From Fischerella thermalis PCC 7521 (lineage in GTDB: Bacteria; Cyanobacteriota; Cyanobacteriia; Cyanobacteriales; Nostocaceae): a stretch of DNA of 64,000 bases. Made by a program: the position numbers and the translations under genes. The stretch lies in assembly GCF_000317225.1 (NCBI RefSeq), contig NZ_AJLL01000007.1:1-64000 (forward strand), given 5' to 3'. Under the pieces are notes generated by a model. It did no database searches and was not told where the DNA came from. It saw nothing but the letters and a program-made list of their open reading frames with translations. Each line of letters begins with the position of its first letter. The stretch's first letter is position 1. This document shows positions 1-9,213 of this stretch, piece by piece.

Positions 1-36
1 GGATATTGGTTACATCCAGCATCATGAATGATATTG

Positions 37-1455
37 TTATTTATACAAGTTCCAAGTATTTTGGATTTCCAGAGCCATTTCTTGCCGCAAGTTCCAAGGT
101 AGTAGGACTTCCACATTGGAACCCAAAGCTCGCAACCATCTAAGGACGTAGTAGTCTGTAACTCGGTAATCTACTTGGTAGTAAGCATCGGTGCTTGGGC
201 GAGATTGGAGAATTTCTAAAATAGCCTCTCGACGTTCAGGGTTAAGTGTGTATTGTTGAATTAATTTGACTGTTTGCTCAGAGCTAATTCTAGTAAATGT
301 ATCGTGAATACTGATGCCATCAATATAAAACTGATGAAAATTTTGCTCAAACCGCAATACCATCCGTGCTTTGTCTTTATAAAAGTCACAGCCCCAAGCT
401 TCTTTTAACTTAGCGTTGACAATTTTTGGGGTTGGCAGGTCATTATCTTCATATTTTTCTCTTAATAATTGAGGAACACGAGGGTTATGCCAATCTAAAG
501 TTTCTAGGCGTTTAGAAAGAATCCGGTCTAGGCGATATTTATACCAGTTAATATCACCTTTGGGAGTGCTGCCATAGGCACACAAGTATTTAGCACGTTC
601 CATAAAGTAAATGCAAACTGGATAAACAACGCACTCTTTTATTTGATTTTGATGAGCGCTGTGATAGGTCAAAAGTAAAGGTGGAATTTCTCCTGAATCC
701 CACAGAGACTGCAATTCACTCTGGATTTCATCCACTGCATCTTGTGTAGGACTAGATTCTGGTACTACATAATCTACATACAAAAAAACGCGATGAATAT
801 CTTCATCAACTTCATCTTCTGAGATTTCTTGAGCCAGCAAAGGTAAACTAGGGTCAAGAAAACTAAACATACCTAAAGTTGTAGTTAAATAAGCTTGTTT
901 TTTAAAATTTAAAGTTGTTTCATAACCAAGATTTTCTGATTTACTGGAAATTGGCAATATTTCTACTCGGCGGTAATATTTGCTTCTACCAGTGACATTG
1001 TTTACTCGCTGCAAGCAGTTTCGCTTAACTAATAAATCTAAATCGCTTTGAAGTGATTTGCGAACTTGAGCAAATAACCGTTCTTCCAAGAGATTTTCTA
1101 GGTCAGAATTCGATAAAGGTATTTGTTTTTGCAGAGAATTTCGCCATTCATCTATAGGCACTTCCAATTCTAATAACCATTGTCCGGTTGTTTTAATACA
1201 AGCACAATCGGGGTCTTGATGGTTGAGGATGTCTGCTTGCTTTTCATCCTTGTGAGTCTCAGTAAAGAAAGCCTGTCGCCAATCAGTGTAAGTAAAACTG
1301 TTGGCGAGAGCAGTGTGTCCTTTATCACTATAGAGCCAACATAACAATGCCCAAAGCCGTATGGCGCGAGTGAGATTATGACTTTGGTCTAGAGAGCCAT
1401 TGGCTAGCTGTTGTAAAAGTTTGGGGTGCGGAGGGTTGGTGAAGAGTGCATTCAC
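37..1455 (-). CDS. WYL-domain regulator, TIGR03985-type CRISPR-associated protein
   Basis: 472 aa, divergent from the CRISPR effector operon with about 65-120 bp between the starts. Residues about 125-165 look like a winged helix-turn-helix (two helices, then a basic GRSKYYRR wing). Residues about 272-320 resemble a WYL ligand-binding fold (RAKYLCAYG, then WYKYRLDRI), and residues about 363-460 resemble a WYL C-terminal extension. I recognise the overall pattern as the cyanobacterial TIGR03985 family found beside type III-D genes. WYL proteins are known transcriptional regulators; Sll7009 represses a type I-D locus in Synechocystis. I infer that this one controls the adjacent operon and perhaps itself. 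The ligand is unknown. Confidence 0.75.
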   Translation of the reverse strand: MNALFTNPPHPKLLQQLANGSLDQSHNLTRAIRLWALLCWLYSDKGHTALANSFTYTDWRQAFFTETHKDEKQADILNHQDPDCACIKTTGQWLLELEVPIDEWRNSLQKQIPLSNSDLENLLEERLFAQVRKSLQSDLDLLVKRNCLQRVNNVTGRSKYYRRVEILPISSKSENLGYETTLNFKKQAYLTTTLGMFSFLDPSLPLLAQEISEDEVDEDIHRVFLYVDYVVPESSPTQDAVDEIQSELQSLWDSGEIPPLLLTYHSAHQNQIKECVVYPVCIYFMERAKYLCAYGSTPKGDINWYKYRLDRILSKRLETLDWHNPRVPQLLREKYEDNDLPTPKIVNAKLKEAWGCDFYKDKARMVLRFEQNFHQFYIDGISIHDTFTRISSEQTVKLIQQYTLNPERREAILEILQSRPSTDAYYQVDYRVTDYYVLRWLRALGSNVEVLLPWNLRQEMALEIQNTWNLYK

Positions 1456-1576
1456 GGTCAGTTAAGATGTCTCAGGTGTACTTTCCAAGGTAGCAGTTAT
1501 TCGGAAGGGGGTATTTCCGATGCTGTGTAATACTGGGTATGGCAATTTTGAAAAACGGATACATCTTCCCTGTGAT

Positions 1577-3049
1577 ATGAGTACGTCTGAGTTTGACAAG
1601 TATAAAGTAGACCATCTGTTTTTGCTGATTGGTGAAAATCCTCTGCCTAACTATGTTGCAGCCCAAATACTGCTGAAAGAGGATGGTACTGTTTACTTGG
1701 TACACAGCACAGATACAACTAGTAAAGCTGCTTGTTTGGAAAGAAATTTAAAGGGTGTAAATGTCAAACTAATCTCATTGAAAACACATGAGGCTAACTC
1801 ATGTGTTATTAAAAACAAAATCCAAACCGAAGTAAAAAATATTTTAACAAAGCATCCAAAGCATACTTTTGGTTTGAATTATACAGGTGGAACAAAGGCA
1901 ATGTCCGTTCACGGTTATCGGGCTTTATTCGAGGCTTCAGGAGTTCAGAATCCTGTATTTAGTTATCTGGATGCTCGAAGTTTACAAATGTTCATCGATA
2001 GGGACAATGATTCTCCTAAAGCTGAAGCAGTAGATATAAAACTTTCCTTAGAAAAAATCTTTGATTTGCATGATTTACGCTGGGACAAAGAGCCGATTAC
2101 TGTTCCAATACTACCTGAATTAGCAATAGAATTTGCAAAACTACATACTGATAAAAAAGTAGTATTTGCATGGCGCTGGTGGTGTGATAATGTGCTAAAG
2201 CCTGCGACAAAGGTGTTTAAGAAAAAGCTTAATAAACCACCTGAATGGGAATGGAAGAAGGACAACCAGATAGATAAAGTTGCTCTCAAAGCTGATATTG
2301 CAGTTCAAAATTTAAATAAAGCTCTTTTAGATTATCTCAAACAACCAGAAGAGGGGAAATCGCTTTTAGAACTTTTTCAAGATGACAACTACAAAAGGCT
2401 GAAAGACCTGTGTGATTTTTATAATGGTTTATGGATTCCAGAATACTTACCACATATAGAGAAAGTTACTCAGCTTTTGAAAGAGAGAAAATACTTAGGT
2501 GAATCAGACCCGGAATTATCACTCAAGCAGTTTACTGAAAAGGCTCAGTTAGAAAAACCTGAACATTCTTGTCAGTGGTTAGAAAAACCTAGAAAGTCTT
2601 GCCAGTGGCTTGATGGTATTTGGCTAGAGCATTATGTATTGCATCAATTACAAGAATTGTCTAGGAAATTTCCTGGTCTGATAAATGATAGTGGAATGTC
2701 ATTTAATGTCAAGGATACTAAAAAAGAAAAATTTGAGTTTGATGTTGCTTTTGTAAAAAATTACCAACTATTTGCATTATCTTGTACTACTGATGCTAGC
2801 AAATCTTTATGTAAATCCAAACTATTTGAAGCTTATATAAGAGCGCAGCAATTAGGTGGAGAACAGGCGCGAGTAGCTTTAGTATGTTGCTACGACAACC
2901 CCGAAGAACTAGAAGCAGAACTTAAAGTTGATACTGAAGTAAAAAAAGAAGATCCAAAGATTATTGTTTTTGGATGTAAACATCTCGATGATATTCAAAA
3001 ATATATAAAAGATTGGATTGACGACAATAATCGCTATTACGCACCATGA
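1577..3049 (+). CDS. CARF-domain PD-(D/E)XK-type nuclease (Card1/Can2-like ancillary effector)
   Basis: First gene of the CRISPR operon, 490 aa from ATG 1577. An in-frame ATG at 1520, preceded by GGAAGGGGG, would add 19 residues; I prefer 1577 because CARF proteins usually begin just before the first strand (here VDHLFLLIGENPLPNY). The N-terminal domain (about 1-150) has the Rossmann-like CARF layout and the ligand-loop motif NYTGGTKAMS at residues 101-110. The last ~150 residues have a nuclease-like pattern: WLE, then FEFDV, then ALSCTT. The classical E-x-K is replaced by S-C-T, with lysines a few residues later. Known relatives bind cyclic oligoadenylate and cut DNA or RNA. It overlaps cas10 by ATGA. 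CARF assignment is firm; active-site integrity is uncertain. Confidence 0.8.
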   Translation: MSTSEFDKYKVDHLFLLIGENPLPNYVAAQILLKEDGTVYLVHSTDTTSKAACLERNLKGVNVKLISLKTHEANSCVIKNKIQTEVKNILTKHPKHTFGLNYTGGTKAMSVHGYRALFEASGVQNPVFSYLDARSLQMFIDRDNDSPKAEAVDIKLSLEKIFDLHDLRWDKEPITVPILPELAIEFAKLHTDKKVVFAWRWWCDNVLKPATKVFKKKLNKPPEWEWKKDNQIDKVALKADIAVQNLNKALLDYLKQPEEGKSLLELFQDDNYKRLKDLCDFYNGLWIPEYLPHIEKVTQLLKERKYLGESDPELSLKQFTEKAQLEKPEHSCQWLEKPRKSCQWLDGIWLEHYVLHQLQELSRKFPGLINDSGMSFNVKDTKKEKFEFDVAFVKNYQLFALSCTTDASKSLCKSKLFEAYIRAQQLGGEQARVALVCCYDNPEELEAELKVDTEVKKEDPKIIVFGCKHLDDIQKYIKDWIDDNNRYYAP

Positions 3050-4728
3050 GTAAATACATAGCAACTGTAATTGATACAACAGGAATACAACCATATATTT
3101 TTGGCAGTAATCGTTTACGAGAAAATATAGGTGCATCGTATTTAGTAGAACAAGCAACAAATAGTTGGGTTAAGTGCGCTTTACGCCAAATATTTGGAGA
3201 AAATGTGTATATTCCTGAACCAGAACAAGAAGAAAAATGTATTGAACACGATAATCTTGATGCTGAATTAGTCTATACCGGAGGTGGTAATGCAGTTATT
3301 CTTTTCAAAGACAGAGAAGATAAAGAAAGTGCTATTAAATTTACTAAAAGATTGAGCAAAAGAGTATTGCAAGAAGCACCAGGCTTAAAAATTGTAGTAG
3401 CTCACAGTGAACCCTTTGAGTGGGGAAACAAACTATCAGGAATGGTTGATAGTTTGATGAAAGAATTAGAGCGAAAAAAACGCGAATACAATCCTTCTGT
3501 CCCTTTGCTAGGTCTGGGAGTTACAGCTAACTGTCTTTCTACTGGATTATCTGCTGTAGATACTAGCGATCGCTACAGTGTACCCACTAGCTATCCAGTC
3601 TCCAGAGAAATCGTTGAAAAGCTCCGAGCCGTTGACCCTAAAAATAAAGCTCCAGCCAATCAAGAACTAAAAGATACTATATTTAAAAATTTGCCGCTAG
3701 GCAATTATATAGTCCCTTATGATGTTGATGATTTAGGTCGCACTGAGGGTAAAAGTAGTTACATGGCTATAGTTCACGCTGATGGTAACGGGATGGGCGA
3801 TCGCTTTAAAGAACATGGTAGGAAATGTAAAACAGACCGTGAGTATATTACTGCCATGCGTGAACTATCTAAAACTGTGAATCAGGCAGGTGTTAATGCT
3901 TTAAAAAAAGTTGCTGAGAGAGTTATCCAATTAGCAGATGGTAAATTACAGGAGCAGTTTGCAATTACAGAAAGAGATGGCGAAAAGTATCTGCCTTTTC
4001 GTCCAATAGTTTATGGCGGTGATGACGTTACATTTGTATGTGATGGACGATTAGGATTATCATTAGCAGCACTTTATCTGAAGGAATTTGCAGATCAAAA
4101 AGTAGCAGATGGAAAAGATTTAACAGCCTGTGCAGGAATAGCTATTGTCAAAACACATTATCCATTTGCCAGAGCATATCAATTAAGTGAAGCACTGTGC
4201 AGAAATGCTAAAAATTTTGTGCGTTCTGAAAAAGAACGACTTGGAATATCAGATTTTTCTGCACTTGATTGGCACATTGCTCCTAGCGGTTTGTTAGGTT
4301 CAATCAGCGATATCCGTCAACGAGAATATCAAGTTACTGAAGGAAATCTCACCATGCGACCTTTGTACTTGCAATCTGATAGTGATTGGCGCAACTGGGA
4401 TGATTTTTCTGAGGTAGTTAATAAATTTAATACACACCGAGACTGGACAAATCGCCGTAATAAAGTGATAGCTTTGCGAGAACAGTTACGGCAAGGTTCA
4501 GAGAAAACAAAGCAGTTTTTACAGGTTTACGGTTTGAATGAGAACTATTTACCCCAATTTAGCAAAGCAAAATATGACGACTTTTATCAATGTGGTTGGA
4601 CTGACGATCCCAGAACAAATACGAGAGTCTGTGGATATTTTGATGCCATTGAAGCAATGGAATTTCACATTCCTTTAAAGGAGAAAACCGATGGAGATTT
4701 ATTACCTGAAAATGCTACTTTTGAGTGA
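3046..4728 (+). CDS. cas10: Cas10, large subunit of a type III-D effector complex (palm cyclase, no HD domain)
   Basis: 560 aa, starting in an ATGA overlap with the CARF gene. The N-terminus (IQPYIFGSNRLRENIGASYLV) is typical Cas10/Cmr2 palm sequence. ADGNGMGDRF begins at A245 and YGGDDVTF places GGDD at residues 324-327, so the cyclic oligoadenylate synthase site is intact. No N-terminal HD motif is present and the protein is shorter than HD-bearing Cas10s, so single-stranded DNase activity is not expected. Within the complex it should sense target-RNA binding and signal to the CARF nuclease encoded upstream. The end overlaps the next gene by 38 bp. The C-terminal ~120 residues are probably the D4-like helical domain. 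Confidence 0.92.
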   Translation: MSKYIATVIDTTGIQPYIFGSNRLRENIGASYLVEQATNSWVKCALRQIFGENVYIPEPEQEEKCIEHDNLDAELVYTGGGNAVILFKDREDKESAIKFTKRLSKRVLQEAPGLKIVVAHSEPFEWGNKLSGMVDSLMKELERKKREYNPSVPLLGLGVTANCLSTGLSAVDTSDRYSVPTSYPVSREIVEKLRAVDPKNKAPANQELKDTIFKNLPLGNYIVPYDVDDLGRTEGKSSYMAIVHADGNGMGDRFKEHGRKCKTDREYITAMRELSKTVNQAGVNALKKVAERVIQLADGKLQEQFAITERDGEKYLPFRPIVYGGDDVTFVCDGRLGLSLAALYLKEFADQKVADGKDLTACAGIAIVKTHYPFARAYQLSEALCRNAKNFVRSEKERLGISDFSALDWHIAPSGLLGSISDIRQREYQVTEGNLTMRPLYLQSDSDWRNWDDFSEVVNKFNTHRDWTNRRNKVIALREQLRQGSEKTKQFLQVYGLNENYLPQFSKAKYDDFYQCGWTDDPRTNTRVCGYFDAIEAMEFHIPLKEKTDGDLLPENATFE

Positions 4729-5392
4729 TACAACTTTTGGGCGTGGTGATGGAGTAGCAGGTTTAATCGACCAAGAAGTAGAGCATGATGCTAACGGATT
4801 TCCCTACTTACGTGGACGTACTTTAAAAGGCTTGTTGAGTGAAGAATGCGACAATTTGATTGCTGTGCTTTCTGAACCACCGCCTTCCCGTTGTTCCCGT
4901 TGGGAACAAGCCGCCGAACATTTATTTGGCATACCTGGTAGCACCCTGGAAACTATCTCCAAGATGCACGTTGGCGATGCTTGTTTAGCCCAAGACTTGC
5001 GAAAGGCTGTAAAACTTCAACTTGACCAAGAACAGGAAAGAGAACGCAGAGGTCAGGAAAGAAGACTCACAGAAGTAGACGTTCTTGCTTCTCTTACCAC
5101 TATTCGCCGTCAAACTGCTATTGACCCTGAAGATGGCGCACCAGTGGAACATAGCTTACGCTCTAGTCGGGTTATCTTGCGAGATTTATGCTTCACCGCA
5201 CCATTGTTATTTGAAAAAAAACCAACACCAGATATGCTAGCACTCTTAGCAGTCAGCACATTAGCACTGCAAAGGGTTGGTAGCGGACGTAACCGTGGTC
5301 GGGGTCATGTTCGTTGTACGCTACATGACTCAATTGGTGAAGAAATTACTCAAGAGCATTTTCGTTATTTTGAGCAGGAAACCAGAGGATGA
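4691..5392 (+). CDS. Cas7 (Csm3-like) backbone subunit, single domain
   Basis: 233 aa. ATG 4691 is supported by AAAGGAG at 4677-4683, inside the end of cas10. The RAMP signature includes TTFGRGDG (residues 14-21), GFPYLRGRTLKGLL, a thumb-like TTIRRQTAID segment and the C-terminal glycine-rich loop VGSGRNRGRGH. Asp27 (LIDQEVEHD) lines up with the catalytic Asp of Csm3, so target-RNA cleavage is plausible. In the type III-Dv complex described from Synechocystis this domain is fused to Cas5 and Cas11. Here it is a free protein followed by the Cas5-Cas11 gene in an ATGA overlap. Confidence 0.85.
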   Translation: MEIYYLKMLLLSDTTFGRGDGVAGLIDQEVEHDANGFPYLRGRTLKGLLSEECDNLIAVLSEPPPSRCSRWEQAAEHLFGIPGSTLETISKMHVGDACLAQDLRKAVKLQLDQEQERERRGQERRLTEVDVLASLTTIRRQTAIDPEDGAPVEHSLRSSRVILRDLCFTAPLLFEKKPTPDMLALLAVSTLALQRVGSGRNRGRGHVRCTLHDSIGEEITQEHFRYFEQETRG

Positions 5393-7059
5393 AAGCAATT
5401 ACTTTTTTACTGCACACTACACAACCATTATTAGCAACTTCGCTTCAGGGAGACCCGAACAGTGATATATCTTTTCCTTATATTCCAGGTAGCATGATTC
5501 GCGGAGTGTTGATTGGTCGCTATCTCCAACGTCACAATTTAAAAAGTACAGATGATATTTTAGATGAATCAAAATATCCAGATATAAAACGTTTATTTTT
5601 TAATGGTAATACCCGATATTTAAATGCTTATTTGTACGATAAACAAAAACAAAAGCGCACTCTACCTGTACCGCGCTCTTGGTTAAAGAAAAAGGGTGAT
5701 GACATTTCCAATTTAGACGAGATAACTGTTTATGATTTCAGTTACGAAACACCGGAAGAAGATATTTCATACAAATCACTAGATGAGAGTTTTTGCACTG
5801 TAGATGATAAAGATATAGTGCTTTACAAAGAAAAGCGACGCATCAACATTCATAATATGCGAAATCGCAAAAAAGGCAGAGGTGATGAAAATAATGGTGC
5901 AATATTTCGCTATGAGGCTTTAGATGCGGAACAATATTTCCAGGCTGTAATTCTCTGTGATGATCCTGACGATATAGAAAAAATTAAGCCGTTACTAGAA
6001 CCACAAGAAATGTGGTTAGGCGGTTCTCAAAGTGCGGGATATGGACATACTCAGATTATTCCTATAGAAGAGGATGAAGAGCATGATTATTGGGACGAAG
6101 TGGGAATTGAGCCTGAAGACCGTAACGACAGAGAACTAATCCGTATTACTCTTCTCAGTGATCTAATTTTACGGGATAAATGGGGTCATTATGTTGCCAC
6201 GCCACCAAACTCAACAGGAGATGAAATTAATCAAAAAGTTGAGTCATTAACTCAGATATTAGAAGAATTACTAGATATAAAGTTAGAACCACAATCTAGT
6301 TATACCAGTAGTCTTATTGTTGGGGGATTTAACCGTAAATGGGGATTACCTTTACCGCAAGTACCAGCTTTAGCAGCAGGTAGTGTTTTTGTATTTAAGT
6401 ATAATAAAGAAGATGGAGAACTAGATTCAGAAAAAATTCGTTTAGTAGAAAATCAAGGTATTGGTGAAAGGCGGGTTGATGGTTTTGGAAGAATTGCTAT
6501 CAATTGGCTAGAGGAAGAAGCAATATTTAATGCTTGTTTACCAAAAAGAGAAACTAACAGGGAGCAACCACAGCTAGTCCCAAATTCAGAAGACAGTCAA
6601 CTAGCGCAAAAGATGGCGAAGAGATTATTGGAACAAAAGCTAGATAGGCGACTTTTAGAGAAGGTTGATAATTGTAAACTCAGACCAAACAAACTCAGCA
6701 ATAGCCAACTTTCCCGGTTAATGATTGTAGCAACACAAGCTCTGAGACAAGAAATTAAAAAATCAGGTGTTGAAGAATTAGAAGAAAGAAAAAAAATAGT
6801 TATTGATTTTTTGAAAAATCTAACCAAAAATGCCAATAGTCAATTTGAAGACACAAAAGTTTATCGTAAATCTTTCAAAGGTCAGATTTGTGACTGGTTA
6901 AAAGACTCAAGTACATGGTTAGATTCAGATAATTTAAAATTTTCTATTGCTGGTGAGTCAGTTCCACCAGACTTAGTTGAAAAACTGAAGCTAGAATACA
7001 CGCTACGGCTAATTATTGCGGTTGCCAAACAAGCGACAAAGGATAAACAAGATGAATAG
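5389..7059 (+). CDS. csx10: Csx10 (Cas5-like) fused to a Cas11-like helical tail
   Basis: 556 aa. Residues about 1-390 have two RAMP folds. The first contains FPYIPGSMIRG (29-39) and the glycine loop LGGSQSAGYGH (about 209-219). The second contains GGFNRKWGLPLPQ and the loop GERRVDGFGR (about 358-367). This is the Csx10/Cas5 pattern of type III-D. Residues about 395-556 are charged and strongly helical with no RAMP motif. Their length and position fit a fused Cas11 small subunit, as in the type III-Dv Cas7-Cas5-Cas11 fusion. The Csx10 call is firm; the Cas11 call is inferred from architecture. Confidence 0.8.
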   Translation: MKAITFLLHTTQPLLATSLQGDPNSDISFPYIPGSMIRGVLIGRYLQRHNLKSTDDILDESKYPDIKRLFFNGNTRYLNAYLYDKQKQKRTLPVPRSWLKKKGDDISNLDEITVYDFSYETPEEDISYKSLDESFCTVDDKDIVLYKEKRRINIHNMRNRKKGRGDENNGAIFRYEALDAEQYFQAVILCDDPDDIEKIKPLLEPQEMWLGGSQSAGYGHTQIIPIEEDEEHDYWDEVGIEPEDRNDRELIRITLLSDLILRDKWGHYVATPPNSTGDEINQKVESLTQILEELLDIKLEPQSSYTSSLIVGGFNRKWGLPLPQVPALAAGSVFVFKYNKEDGELDSEKIRLVENQGIGERRVDGFGRIAINWLEEEAIFNACLPKRETNREQPQLVPNSEDSQLAQKMAKRLLEQKLDRRLLEKVDNCKLRPNKLSNSQLSRLMIVATQALRQEIKKSGVEELEERKKIVIDFLKNLTKNANSQFEDTKVYRKSFKGQICDWLKDSSTWLDSDNLKFSIAGESVPPDLVEKLKLEYTLRLIIAVAKQATKDKQDE

Positions 7060-8608
7060 AACACGCGAAGAACGACATATTATTAAGCGCATTATTGTAC
7101 GCGGTGTTTTGGTTCTGGATACGCCAACTTGTTTGGGAAATGGTGATGCTGAAGGTGCTACAGATATGATGCTGTTACTTGACAGTATTAGTCATAACCC
7201 TTTACTAACAGGTTCATCAATTGCTGGTGCTTTACGCAATTATTTACATGAATATCAGTGTGATTACACGAAAAGTGAAAGCCGTGATAATATAGCTGCA
7301 AAATTGTTTGGTGATTTATTTGCTTACAAGGATGAAAGGAATAAAAATGAAGCAGAAAAAATTGCGTTAAGAGAAAAAGATACTCAAAGTCCTTTAATTA
7401 TTCATGATGCAATAGGTAGCACTATTCACAATGTTGAAATACGAGATGGAGTCAAAATAGATGGTGCAACTGGTACTGCGTCTGACAAGGCAAAATACGA
7501 CTTGGAACTCTTGCCAGCAGGGACTAAGTTTCCTTTGAACTTTGAGTTGTTAATTGAAAAAGATAAAGATAAAGATAAAGATGAGAATGAATTAAAACAA
7601 GCACTTGCTTTAGCTTTAGAAGGGTTAAAGAATGGTGAAATTGCTATTGGAATGAAAAAGCGACGGGGTTTTGGTCGCTGTCATGTAGATGAGTGGCAAG
7701 TTTGGGAATTTGATTTAACTAAACATAGCGATCTCATTGCTTGGTTAACATTTGAAAGACCTTGGGGTAAACCTTATGCTACTAAATTACCAAGCGACAA
7801 GCTATTGAGTAATACACACCTCCAGAAGCTAAAGGTAGATAAGCCAGATAAGCGCGATCGCCTCTTCATCACTGCCAAATTTCAACTAGCCAGCCCCTTA
7901 CTCATTCGCTCTGGTCAAGATTTAATTCAACACAAATGTTCTCCCGATGTGGTACATTTGCACTCCTATAGAAAAGACAAACCTGAGCCAGTTGTTTCTG
8001 GTACAAGTTTAGCAGGAGTGCTGTGGCATAGAGCCGAGAGAATAGTGAATACTTTAGATAAGAATTTACAAATTGTGTATGACCTATTTGGCTTTGTTAA
8101 AGAAGAAAGTAAACAAGCAAAGGCTAGTCGTTTAGTTATTCATGAAAGCTTGATAGAAAATACAGTTGACATTGTACAAAGCCGAATTGCTATTGACCGT
8201 TTTACAGGCGGAGCATATAACGGAGCATTGTTTCAGGAACAACCTGTTTTTAGTATCTCTAAAAAAGAGGATAGTCAAAAAATTAATAAAGTTAAAGGTA
8301 AATTAAAAAAAAGTAGCAATACAAGTAGTAACACAGCGCATATAAAACTAGAACTGGAACTACGTCAACCAAAGGAATATGAAATTGGGTTACTTCTGCT
8401 GTTACTTAAAGATTTATGGACGGGTGATTTACCAATAGGTGGTACTAGCAGTATAGGGAGAGGACGTTTGCAGGGAGTTGAAGCAACTATAGTTTGGCAA
8501 CAACACAAGTGGGTAATCTCTGAGGAGAATCGGAAACTACTAATCAGCAACCAGGATAAAGATGAAATGGAAGAGTTTGTTAAAAAGTTTTTGGAGCAAG
8601 CACCATGA
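7052..8608 (+). CDS. Cas7-2x: tandem double Cas7 (RAMP) protein
   Basis: 518 aa. ATG 7052 lies in the last 8 bp of csx10, with AAAGGA just upstream; an in-frame TTG at 7016 is less likely. Two Cas7 copies are visible. Copy 1 (about 10-235) has NPLLTGSSIAGALR and the loop KKRRGFGR near residue 205. Copy 2 (about 265-505) has VVSGTSLAGVLW and GGTSSIGRGR near residue 465. Candidate catalytic aspartates are Asp38 and Asp299, each 12-16 residues before the GSS/GTS turn as in Csm3. The layout matches the type III-Dv Cas7-2x subunit, which contributes backbone positions and cutting sites. Confidence 0.85.
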   Translation: MNRTREERHIIKRIIVRGVLVLDTPTCLGNGDAEGATDMMLLLDSISHNPLLTGSSIAGALRNYLHEYQCDYTKSESRDNIAAKLFGDLFAYKDERNKNEAEKIALREKDTQSPLIIHDAIGSTIHNVEIRDGVKIDGATGTASDKAKYDLELLPAGTKFPLNFELLIEKDKDKDKDENELKQALALALEGLKNGEIAIGMKKRRGFGRCHVDEWQVWEFDLTKHSDLIAWLTFERPWGKPYATKLPSDKLLSNTHLQKLKVDKPDKRDRLFITAKFQLASPLLIRSGQDLIQHKCSPDVVHLHSYRKDKPEPVVSGTSLAGVLWHRAERIVNTLDKNLQIVYDLFGFVKEESKQAKASRLVIHESLIENTVDIVQSRIAIDRFTGGAYNGALFQEQPVFSISKKEDSQKINKVKGKLKKSSNTSSNTAHIKLELELRQPKEYEIGLLLLLLKDLWTGDLPIGGTSSIGRGRLQGVEATIVWQQHKWVISEENRKLLISNQDKDEMEEFVKKFLEQAP

Positions 8609-9213
8609 ATCAAGATTTGTGTCAGGAAGTTTCAACAGAAACAATTGAACTATCACTAGAGGATTGGTTAAAGCAACAAGCAATTACTAAAGATTATCAG
8701 TTACGGTACGTGTTAGCTCATGCAGAGGATGGAGTTATCTGGGGACATTTTGAAGTAGAAAGCGGCATTTTAGAAACTTCTAAGCAAGCTTTTCCTGAGT
8801 ATGATTTTCCTACATTACGTCTGTCAACATTACAACAATGCCGAATATTTGGAGAAGCTGGTGAAGTCTTACTATGGAATAGTAATGGAAAATGGCGATC
8901 GCGGCTAATTTTACAAAGCCAAGTATCAGAATTACTTGAACAAGAAAAAATAGGTTTAATACCAGAATCACAAATTCTCTGGGGTACTCAAGGAAAAGCA
9001 AACGGTAACTTTACCATACTTTCAGATGGTTCTCAGGGGCTTAAATATGCTGCTCCCATCACAGGGATTACTTTTAGCCAGGATAAACAGAAACAGTATC
9101 GTCCACTTCGACTAGAAGTACATCACTATTTTTATTATGACCAAGATGGAGTAGCTCGTATTTTTCTCAGTCGTCTTGTATCTCTCACAAAAGAAAAAAT
9201 TTATGAATCCTAA
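8605..9213 (+). CDS. csx19: Csx19, type III-D accessory subunit (TIGR03984-type)
   Basis: 202 aa, starting in an ATGA overlap with Cas7-2x and overlapping the next gene by 11 bp. Recognised by LRYVLAHAEDGVIWG, LQQCRIFGEAGEVLLWN, ILWGT and the C-terminal YFYYDQDGVARIFLSRLV, characteristic of the Csx19 family found only with type III-D genes. No catalytic motif is visible. In the III-Dv complex it is a structural component beside the Cas7 backbone; its precise role is not well established. Confidence 0.85.
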   Translation: MNQDLCQEVSTETIELSLEDWLKQQAITKDYQLRYVLAHAEDGVIWGHFEVESGILETSKQAFPEYDFPTLRLSTLQQCRIFGEAGEVLLWNSNGKWRSRLILQSQVSELLEQEKIGLIPESQILWGTQGKANGNFTILSDGSQGLKYAAPITGITFSQDKQKQYRPLRLEVHHYFYYDQDGVARIFLSRLVSLTKEKIYES

